DNA of 10,366 bases. Origin: JAFHCF01 sp048497495. Its GTDB lineage: Bacteria; Pseudomonadota; Alphaproteobacteria; Rhizobiales; Ancalomicrobiaceae. Below, piece after piece: positions 1 through 4,608 of the stretch. Each line of letters starts with the position of its first letter. Position 1 is the stretch's first letter. The stretch lies in NCBI GenBank assembly GCA_048497495.1, contig JAFHCF010000017.1:1-10366 (forward strand). Direction: 5' to 3'. The notes below the pieces were generated by a model. It ran no database searches and was not told the origin of the DNA. It was given only the letters and a program-made list of their open reading frames with translations. Position numbers and translations under genes: made by a program.

Positions 1-45
1 ACCGAATGCCGACGCCAAGGCGATGGTCGTTTTGGTCACTGACAT
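1..45 (-). CDS. N-terminus of an unidentified, probably exported protein (partial)
   Basis: Only the first 15 codons lie in the window (MSVTKTTIALASAFG), and the gene continues past the left edge. The start is an ATG preceded by a purine-rich GGGGGAACG about 5 bases upstream, a credible ribosome binding site. A lysine followed by a small, hydrophobic run looks like the beginning of a signal peptide, so the product is probably exported, but the family cannot be named. The upstream DNA carries two Fur-box-like sequences, so an iron-related role such as an outer-membrane receptor or periplasmic binding protein is possible. That is inference from the regulatory region only. Confidence is moderate that this is a real start and low for any function. 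Confidence 0.5.
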   Translation of the reverse strand, partial: MSVTKTTIALASAFG

Positions 46-193
46 GCTTTCGTTCCCCCGTATTCTTTTCTTTTTATGTCGCTGTTTCGATTCCCGACCG
101 AGTCGAGCGAGGGATCGTCACCCCACCCGACGTGTCGCTTCCCGTGAGCCCCGATAATGGGAAGACCGAAACTCTAACCGATTGAAATTTTGA

Positions 194-208
194 TGAGAAT
201 GATTTTTT
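194..208. promoter_or_regulatory. Second, weaker Fur-box-like sequence
   Basis: TGAGAAT-G-ATTTTTT fits the 7-1-7 form of the Fur site (TGATAAT-N-ATTATCA) at about 11 of 14 defined positions. It lies about 27 bases closer to the left-edge gene than the better match at 235-253. Tandem Fur sites are common at iron-regulated promoters, but a T-rich tract can match by chance. Confidence 0.3.
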
Positions 209-234
209 AAACGATTTGAAGTAATTTCAGAATT

Positions 235-253
235 GCTAATCGTTATCATTATC
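235..253 (-). promoter_or_regulatory. Fur-box-like operator
   Basis: Read on the minus strand this is GATAATGATAACGATTAGC. It agrees with the classical 19-base Fur box (GATAATGATAATCATTATC) at about 15-16 of 19 positions, including an unbroken run of the first eleven. It lies about 190 bases upstream of the left-edge gene on the same strand, inside the AT-rich tract. An iron-responsive repressor site is the simplest reading. In Rhizobiales the Fur homologue is often Mur, with a different preferred site, so the regulator's identity is uncertain. Confidence 0.5.
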
Positions 254-303
254 TCAATAGTGAAATTAGTTAATTTCTTCCCGACGATGTCTGAACAATC
301 CAA

Positions 304-326
304 CATGTCGATGTGAAATCGACATG
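304..326. repeat. Perfect 8-7-8 inverted repeat
   Basis: CATGTCGA and TCGACATG are exact reverse complements separated by 7 bases (TGTGAAA). The arm spacing suits a dimeric DNA-binding protein or a short hairpin. It lies upstream of the Fur-box-like sites relative to the left-edge gene, so it could be an additional operator. It is not recognised as the end of a known insertion sequence. Confidence 0.5.
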
Positions 327-529
327 ATCTCTATGATTTTCACAACTATGAATTATGCCGAATAGTCGATATATTGATGAATACACCAATATTTGCCGAT
401 TGTAGCGTTGACGGATTTCTTATATTTCAAATCCGACATCGTGTCGAAGGTGCGACGCAACGTTGGCTGTTTCCAACTTCATCCTTCCGCCGCGGCGCCT
501 GCCACGACCACGACGGCTCCCCGGAGTGG

Positions 530-638
530 CGGCCGAGACGACGGCGCCGCCTCGACACCGCCCTTCATCGGCACCGAAGCCATGCAGGCGTACCTCGACG
601 AGATCTCCGCCATGGTCGCCCGGGGATCGCACGCCGTT
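530..638 (+). pseudogene. IS630-type transposase fragment
   Basis: This short stretch encodes a recognisable piece of an IS630-family transposase catalytic (DDE) domain. The clear part is MQAYLDEISAMVARGSHAV (582-638), matching the family's pattern of an AMQ-hLDEIs...vApGaHAVLvLDgAGWH segment that precedes the second catalytic aspartate. The homology stops at HAV, exactly before the LDGAGWH motif should follow. There the reading passes into a different transposase fragment in another frame. The upstream limit is vague, since residues before the GTEAMQ segment match only loosely. No start, no terminal repeats and no full DDE triad are present, so it cannot be functional. Family assignment rests on motif memory and is moderately confident. 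Confidence 0.55.
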
Positions 639-639
639 C

Positions 640-924
640 CACGGCACGACCGGGCGTCCTTCGAACGATCCCGAACCGATGATCCGAATGCTGATCATCG
701 GTTACTGCCGCGACATTCGCTCCGAGCGTCGACCGTGCGACGAGGTCCACCTGAACCTGGCCCATCGTTGGTTCTTCCGCCTCGGCCTCGAGGGCCGGGT
801 GCCCGACCATTCGACCTTCTCGCGGAACCGCCATGGACGCTTCCGGGACAGCGATCTGTTGCGCCGATTGTTCGAGATCGTGCTCGAGCGATGCATCGAC
901 GCAGGCCTCCTCGACGGCGAGGCC
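640..924 (+). pseudogene. DUF772 (IS5/IS1182-type) transposase fragment
   Basis: About 95 codons encode the N-terminal DUF772 region of an IS5/IS1182-type transposase. Visible hallmarks are TGRPSNDPE, MIRMLIIGYC, IRSERR, EVHLNLAHRWF and PDHSTFSRNRHGRF. An intact protein would be about 350-450 residues and would continue into the DDE catalytic domain. Here homology ends near LLDGEA (about 921), where the family usually goes on with a GFAVDASLI-like segment. The start abuts the IS630 fragment. Both ends are therefore truncated, and only a scrap remains. The reading frame stays open beyond it into the MucR-family gene, but that gene has its own start. The identification is confident at the family level and weaker for the exact IS group. 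Confidence 0.75.
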
Positions 925-1026
925 TCACCTCTCGCCCCCTCGCGTCTTGCCAACCAAGGTGATTCGGGACCAAGCATCGAGTTCCGAGACGGCTCCCCTG
1001 TCGAGCCCAGAGCAGATTGGTGGAAA

Positions 1027-1443
1027 ATGACGGAAACCAGTGATGAAGGCCTCGTTGAACTGACCGTGGGCATCGTCTCCGCCTATGTCGGCAGCAACAA
1101 GGTGCCCACGTCGGGGCTGGCGGGCCTGATCGCCGACGTCCATGCGGCGTTGCGGCTCACCAACGCCGCGCCCGTCGCGACCCGGCAGCCCGAGCCGTTG
1201 ACCCCCGCGGTGTCGGTGAAGAAGTCGATCGGGCCGGACTTCCTGATCTGTCTCGAGGACGGGAAGCGGTTCAAGACGCTCAAGCGCCATCTGCGCACGG
1301 CCTACGGCCTCACCCCCGACCAGTATCGCGAGAAGTGGGGGCTCCCGTTCGACTACCCGATGGTCGCTCCGAACTACGCGGTGGCGCGATCGGCGCTCGC
1401 GAAGGAGTCGGGCCTCGGGCAGAAACGCCGCCGGCCGGCTTGA
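1027..1443 (+). CDS. MucR/Ros-family transcriptional regulator
   Basis: The 138-residue product has the usual MucR length and layout. An N-terminal helical part (about residues 8-45, with LVELTVGIVSAYVGSN) mediates oligomerisation in the family. The DNA-binding part is about residues 68-125, with CLEDGKRFKTLKRHL, LTPDQYREKWGLP and YPMVAPNYA. MucR proteins are alphaproteobacterial global regulators of surface polysaccharide, motility and virulence genes that bind AT-rich DNA. In the Ros finger the zinc ligands are Cys-x2-Cys-x9-His-x4-His. Here Cys75 and His88 remain, but the other two positions are Asp78 and Tyr93, so zinc binding is doubtful. Related proteins in Mesorhizobium fold without zinc. 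ATG 1027 was chosen because GGTGGA lies just upstream and homology starts there. The open frame itself reaches back into a transposase fragment. Confidence 0.9.
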   Translation: MTETSDEGLVELTVGIVSAYVGSNKVPTSGLAGLIADVHAALRLTNAAPVATRQPEPLTPAVSVKKSIGPDFLICLEDGKRFKTLKRHLRTAYGLTPDQYREKWGLPFDYPMVAPNYAVARSALAKESGLGQKRRRPA

Positions 1444-1453
1444 TCTCCGGCCG
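1432..1453 (+). terminator. Hairpin at the end of the MucR-family gene
   Basis: CGGCCGG and CCGGCCG form a perfect 7-base stem around an 8-base loop that contains the TGA stop codon. There is no T-run after it, so it is not a classical intrinsic terminator. It may be a weak transcription end or just GC-rich self-complementarity. Confidence 0.25.
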
Positions 1454-1804
1454 ACGCCTCTTGCGCGACACGAGTCGAAGGCGGCGCGTGACGTAGCCCT
1501 CTCGGACGCAGGTCGCCGTGGCCGGCGGCGGCGGGTGGAGGCCACGCGCGATCAGGGCGGTGCCGCGTCGATAGAGCTCGTCGCGGCGCCGTTGTTCGAG
1601 CCGTCGGGCCATCGGCCTCGACTGGTCGACGCGGGACTCGTGGCCCGGCCGACCCGGACCCCAGCCGTTCGCCGAACATATCGACGTCGCCTGGAGCGTC
1701 GCCGACTGCTCGACCGTCCGGCAAGCGGCGACGAGGCGACCGATCCGCGAGTCTCGTCTCGGAGGCTCGCGGAGGCACGGGCGGTGCGTCGATACCGGCT
1801 TCGG
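1444..1804. other. Intergenic stretch with no recognised gene; one doubtful small minus-strand ORF
   Basis: This ~360-base GC-rich stretch lies between the convergent MucR-family and EipA-like genes. The only coding hint is a minus-strand ATG at 1612. It opens an Arg-rich peptide (MARRLEQRRRDELYRRGTAL and onward) with sensible third-base GC preference and a GAGG just upstream. Its frame runs on antisense through the last 134 bases of the MucR-family gene to a stop at 1310, and I recognise no homology. I regard it as unproven. The stretch also holds a strong hairpin at 1744-1773. Confidence 0.3.
1744..1773 (-). terminator. Long hairpin downstream of the EipA-like gene
   Basis: TCCGCGAG and CTCGCGGA pair perfectly. 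After one wobble or mismatch position the stem continues for three more pairs, giving a 12-position stem with a 6-base loop. It lies about 31 bases beyond the minus-strand stop of the EipA-like gene, a normal place for a terminator. The lack of a T-run leaves its function open. Confidence 0.4.
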
Positions 1805-2245
1805 TCAGCGCATCGAAATGGCCATGCCGCTCAGGTCGGCGTTGGCCATCAATCCGACCTGCCGGCCGGTGAGCTCCAAGATGGCGCCCTTGTCGTTGGT
1901 CAGCACGATGGCGCGCACGCCGACACCGGCCGCCGCACCGGCTCCGCCGGCGCCATAGACGCCGGCGACATCGGACGCCCGTTTGATGTTCTTCACTCGG
2001 CCGACGAACTCCGTCTTCGAGGCGCCGAACACCAGGCCGGCGCTCAAGCCGCCGATCGACAGTGGGTAGCGTCGCCCGTGAAAGGTCAGCGTGCCGTCGC
2101 CGCCGGAGCCGCCGATGAACCAACCGGCCTTGTAGATCGAGATACGGACCGTGCCGCTATCGGCATGAGCGGTGGTCGCCACACTCACCGTGGCGATGGC
2201 CACCAGAGCGACGAGACCCGCACGAAGATGATGAGAAATGCGCAT
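1805..2245 (-). CDS. Secreted EipA/DUF1134-like protein
   Basis: The 146-residue product starts with a clear Sec signal peptide: MRISHHLR, a hydrophobic stretch of Leu, Val and Ala, and a likely cleavage after AHA near residue 28. The mature part is about 118 residues, rich in Gly and beta-type residues. Segments GSGGDGTLTFHGRRYPLSIG, FVGRVKNIKRASDVAGVYGA and AIVLTNDKGAILELTGRQVG follow the pattern of the EipA (DUF1134) family and of related uncharacterised alphaproteobacterial proteins. EipA of Brucella and Caulobacter is a small periplasmic beta-barrel needed for envelope integrity. This protein is shorter than typical EipA and is probably a relative rather than an orthologue. The start is supported by AGGAGA, 8 bases upstream of the ATG. 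It stands alone between decayed genes, and its role in the envelope is inferred. Confidence 0.75.
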   Translation of the reverse strand: MRISHHLRAGLVALVAIATVSVATTAHADSGTVRISIYKAGWFIGGSGGDGTLTFHGRRYPLSIGGLSAGLVFGASKTEFVGRVKNIKRASDVAGVYGAGGAGAAAGVGVRAIVLTNDKGAILELTGRQVGLMANADLSGMAISMR

Positions 2246-2253
2246 GTCGGGGT

Positions 2254-2259
2254 TCTCCT
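2254..2259 (-). promoter_or_regulatory. Strong ribosome binding site of the EipA-like gene
   Basis: AGGAGA on the minus strand, 8 bases before the ATG, is the best Shine-Dalgarno sequence in the left half of the window. It fixes the start of the secreted protein. Confidence 0.7.
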
Positions 2260-2449
2260 ACGGGCCGAAAGATCTGCTGCAAAGTCGATATCACTCTTTC
2301 GCGAAACGTGCCGAAGCCCAACCGGCGAGACGAGACGCAACGCTACAACGCGCCGAGACGCTTCCGGTTCCAGGGGCGACCTCATCGACGGCGCCTCGCG
2401 GATCCGTCCCGGCCACGTCGAACATTCGAGCTGCGGCTGCGACCCACCA

Positions 2450-2775
2450 CCGAAACGGAACGCCACGATGAGACTTGACGCGTCAACCCACGGAAACGAT
2501 CACGTCGAGATTGTAGTGGGCGATTTCGCGGGAAACGTCCTGCTCGCCCCCGCGCCGAACCATCCGGAATTTCCGGACAGTTGCCTCTTCCTCCAATTCG
2601 CCTTCGCCGTACACGTTGACGATGTGTTCGTTGATGGTCCGAACGTCCTTGTCGAAGAGTTCGGCCATCTGCGCCTGCGTCAGTCAGACGCTTTCGTCGA
2701 ACAGGCGAACGTCGACCCGCGTTTCGCCGTTTCGGACTGGTGGAGAAGAATTTCGGAGGACAAGGCGTTGGTCAT
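2450..2775 (-). pseudogene. RhuM-family protein, decayed remnant
   Basis: The remnant reads as a typical RhuM (virulence protein RhuM, PF13310) N-terminal region once three lesions are allowed for. From the ATG at 2775, residues SEILLHQSE match the family start. A frameshift near 2719-2730 then moves the reading to RVDVRLFDESV. A TGA at 2684-2686 stands where the family has Trp, before LTQAQMAELFDKDVRTINEH. The open part continues through VRKFRMV and NLDVIVSVG. A second TGA at 2483-2485 replaces the expected Tyr, and the family motif resumes as RVKSHRGVPFR (2450-2482). Beyond that homology fades, so most of the roughly 330-residue protein is missing. Its ATG overlaps the stop of the upstream HIRAN gene by ATGA, showing that the two were once translationally coupled. 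RhuM function is poorly known. These genes are common on genomic islands. Confidence 0.85.
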
Positions 2776-3236
2776 GCGGCGGAACCTCCGGCAGTCAGGC
2801 GAATCATCGGATCGCCCGACGTGAAGCAGGTGAAGACCAGATCGTCGGGAATGTCTTCGTCCCGTTCCGCCGTCAGTATCCGGATGATTTCAGCGCGCAC
2901 GTTCCCTCCGGCATCCATCAGGCGTGCAACCGGTGTGTTGGCGACGCGCGGCACATAGCCGAGCATCAATCCGTCGGTGAGGTGGACGGCAACAGCATCG
3001 GCGTCATGCGGGTTGTAGGGCTCGCGCCGCAGGTCCAACACCATTCCCGGCCGCAACGTCGCCTGTGCCGCCTGAAGGCCATGATAGAAGCCCCCGGCAA
3101 TGGCGAAGTCGAACAGCGGCGTCGACAGAACGGCTGCCGCCTTCGTCGATCCCCTGCCGAGCGACAGCATGCCGAATGCGGTCGCCAACAGCGCTCGGTT
3201 CACTTCGCGGCGGGAAAAGGTCGGGGGTTCAACCAT
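2772..3236 (-). CDS. HIRAN-domain protein with Tat-like signal
   Basis: The 154-residue product carries a HIRAN domain at about residues 43-125. Hallmarks are IAGGFYHGLQ, LRREPYNPHDADAVAVH and LMLGYVPRVANTPVARLMDAG, matching the family's L-x-REP-x-NPxDxxAIxV and GYVPR pattern. HIRAN domains recognise DNA ends or damaged DNA in helicases such as HLTF, but many bacterial stand-alone HIRAN proteins are exported and of unknown function. Here the domain is preceded by SRREVNRALLATAFGMLSLG with the twin arginines at residues 9-10. That looks like a twin-arginine export signal, although the usual phenylalanine after RR-x is a valine. I chose ATG 3236 because it puts this signal at the N-terminus. 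The ribosome site is weak, and starts at 3293 or a TTG at 3371 are possible. The stop overlaps the RhuM remnant's ATG. Confidence 0.75.
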   Translation of the reverse strand: MVEPPTFSRREVNRALLATAFGMLSLGRGSTKAAAVLSTPLFDFAIAGGFYHGLQAAQATLRPGMVLDLRREPYNPHDADAVAVHLTDGLMLGYVPRVANTPVARLMDAGGNVRAEIIRILTAERDEDIPDDLVFTCFTSGDPMIRLTAGGSAA

Positions 3237-3424
3237 CTCGAAATCATGGGCGCGATGAATCGGTTCGCCTTTGTGTAGCAAAGTTCGACGCATCGCGCTC
3301 GGGTGTTCGTCGGCGTTCGATTGAGGCACGAAGGGCGAGCCAAATGCCGTTCGCTCTCCATCGCCGTCCAAAAAGTCTGCTTGATCGGTAGAGGGGCGAA
3401 ATCCGCTCCCGTGCCTCCCAGCCC

Positions 3425-3450
3425 AAAAAGCAAAAAGGCCGCCTCGCGGC
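3425..3450 (-). terminator. Intrinsic terminator of the tRNA-Gly gene
   Basis: On the minus strand GCCGC-GAG-GCGGC forms a 5-base GC stem with a 3-base loop. It is followed by CTTTTTGCTTTTT. It starts 37 bases after the tRNA 3' end, as expected for a Rho-independent terminator of a single tRNA gene. Confidence 0.75.
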
Positions 3451-3487
3451 AGCCGATTTGCAAGCCCCTCGAATCATTGAGGGAAAT

Positions 3488-3562
3488 TGGAGCGGGAGAA
3501 GGGATTCGAACCCTCGACCCCAACCTTGGCAAGGTTGTGCTCTACCCCTGAGCTACTCCCGC
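3488..3562 (-). tRNA. tRNA-Gly (anticodon GCC)
   Basis: The 75-base gene folds as a full cloverleaf. The acceptor stem is GCGGGAG with CTCCCGC, the D arm is GCTC-AGGGGTA-GAGC, and the anticodon arm is CAACC-TTGCCAA-GGTTG with GCC in the centre. The T arm is GAGGG-TTCGAAT-CCCTT. The discriminator base is U, usual for bacterial tRNA-Gly, and CCA is encoded in the DNA. Its 3' end faces the accessory block to the left, so it is a candidate integration site for the island. It reads glycine GGC codons and probably GGU codons, both frequent in this GC-rich genome. Confidence 0.97.
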
Positions 3563-3915
3563 ATCCTGGGTATGTCCCGGCGTCGCCGCCGGACGGGCGC
3601 TTCTATGCAACAGGTCCGGACGGGATGCAAGTCCGAATTCGCGGGAAATTTCACCGGCGAGGGAAATTCACTGTCCGCTCCGTGCCTTGACCCCGGAAAT
3701 CGGCTCGGATCGAGCCCCTTTTCCCGGGTCGCGCCGCCGCCGCGCGCCGCCGCTGCCGTTGCGCGGGTGCCCTCGCGGATTCTACAAGGCGGGGGTCGGC
3801 ACGGTCGATCGGTCTCGGTGTCGAGCCGCTCGCGGCGACCGACGCGGCGCCCCGAACGACGGCGCCGGACGTGTCGCGGACCGCATCCCCTTCTCACGCC
3901 TTTCCCGGATCCCCC
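3563..3915. other. Intergenic region between tRNA-Gly and the editing protein gene
   Basis: No gene is supported in these ~350 bases. Besides the possible tRNA promoter it holds two near-identical copies, GGGAAATTTCAC (3643-3654) and GGGAAATTCAC (3661-3671). A small hairpin, GGCTCG-GAT-CGAGCC, lies at 3702-3716 and is followed by a short pyrimidine tract. The region must also carry the promoter of the plus-strand gene that follows, but I cannot place it with confidence. Confidence 0.4.
3602..3630 (-). promoter_or_regulatory. Possible promoter of tRNA-Gly
   Basis: On the minus strand TTGCAT and CATAGA are separated by 17 bases, resembling a sigma-70-type -35/-10 pair. Transcription would begin about 33 bases before the tRNA 5' end. 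Both hexamers are imperfect, so this is tentative. Confidence 0.3.
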
Positions 3916-4440
3916 ATGCCGCTCACCCGCGCCGATCTCCTCGCCCGCCTCGCCGACCTCGGCATCGAGACCACCACTCACGATCATCCGGCGGTCTTCA
4001 CCGTCGCCGAGAGCCGCGAGATCAAATATTCGATCCCCGGCGGTCATTCCAAGAACCTGCTCCTGAAGGACAAGAAGGGTCGCGTCTTCCTGGTCACGGC
4101 GGAGGGCGACGCGGCGATCGATCTGAAGACCATCCACGACAAGATCGGCGCCTCCGGCCGCGTCACCTTCGGCAAGCCCGAGCTCCTGATGGAGTTGCTC
4201 GGCGTCGTCCCCGGCGCCGTCACCCCCTTCGGCGTCGTCAACGACACCGGCCTCGCCGTCACCATGGTGATCGACGCGCCCCTGATGGAGCACGCGGTGA
4301 TGAACTTCCATCCGCTGGAGAACACCGCCACCACCTCGATCCACCGCGAGGATCTGGTGCGCTTCCTCGAGGCGACCGGCCACCCGCCGCTGATCGTCGC
4401 CGTCTCCGACGGCAAGATCGCTGCGGCGCAGGAGAACTGA
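3916..4440 (+). CDS. Ala-tRNA(Pro) editing protein (YbaK/ProXp-ala type)
   Basis: The 174-residue product belongs to the YbaK/aminoacyl-tRNA synthetase-associated domain family and most resembles the stand-alone ProXp-ala/PrdX group. These hydrolyse alanine mischarged on tRNA-Pro and so protect the fidelity of proline decoding. The domain fills about residues 20-165. Conserved features are HPAVFTVAES, SKNLLLKDKKGR with the conserved lysine at 46, GAVTPFGVVND (100-110) and MNFHPLENTATTSI (129-141). Length is normal and the protein is cytosolic. The ATG is followed by PLTRADLLARL, typical of the family N-terminus. The ribosome site upstream is weak. The gene seems to be transcribed alone, 168 bases ahead of the thioredoxin-like gene on the same strand. 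No lesion is seen. Confidence 0.9.
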   Translation: MPLTRADLLARLADLGIETTTHDHPAVFTVAESREIKYSIPGGHSKNLLLKDKKGRVFLVTAEGDAAIDLKTIHDKIGASGRVTFGKPELLMELLGVVPGAVTPFGVVNDTGLAVTMVIDAPLMEHAVMNFHPLENTATTSIHREDLVRFLEATGHPPLIVAVSDGKIAAAQEN

Positions 4441-4608
4441 GCCGCCGCCCGCCCCCGATCGAGTCGTCTTCGTGCGGACGGGTGATTGCGGATCGACGGC
4501 TTTGACCCCATCTTGGCTCCCGACACCTCGAACGCCCGGGCCTCGTCGTCGAAAGCGCCTCTCCGGCCACCGAACGGCGAAGCCTCTCTCACTTTCGGAA
4601 AGACGCTC

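Larger units (their letters stand above)
46..529. other. Non-coding AT-rich stretch upstream of the left-edge gene
   Basis: No supportable gene is seen in these ~480 bases. About 160-420 is much richer in A and T than the rest of the window, which is otherwise strongly GC-rich. It contains two Fur-box-like sequences, a 7-2-7 inverted repeat at 262-277 (GAAATTA / TAATTTC) and a perfect 8-7-8 inverted repeat at 304-326. Further in, at 138-164, is a weaker 6-base inverted repeat (CTTCCC / GGGAAG). The composition and repeats suggest a regulatory region, possibly of foreign origin. From about 430 the sequence returns to high GC and leads into transposase remnants. Confidence 0.6.

Noticed and set aside
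2297..2306. TTTCGCGAAA palindrome upstream of the EipA-like gene
   Set aside because: A 10-base palindrome occurs readily by chance, and nothing about its position ties it to a known regulator.
2450..2775. TGA codons in the RhuM remnant read as recoding (selenocysteine or a TGA-Trp code)
   Set aside because: One TGA stands for Trp and the other for Tyr, and there is also a frameshift. All other genes in the window end in TGA, so an altered code or programmed recoding does not fit. Decay does.
1..3480. A direct repeat of the tRNA-Gly 3' end as an att site for the island
   Set aside because: I looked for TGGAGCGGGAGAAGGG or close variants to the left of the tRNA and found none, so no att pair is claimed.
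3479..3668. GAGGGAAATT present on both sides of the tRNA (3479-3488 and 3659-3668)
   Set aside because: Only 10 bases are shared and a third loose variant lies nearby. It does not extend into the tRNA, so it is probably chance.
3458..3690. Short open frames across the tRNA, with peptides such as GEGIRTLDPNLG
   Set aside because: This is the familiar false translation of tRNA genes, and the cloverleaf explains the sequence fully.
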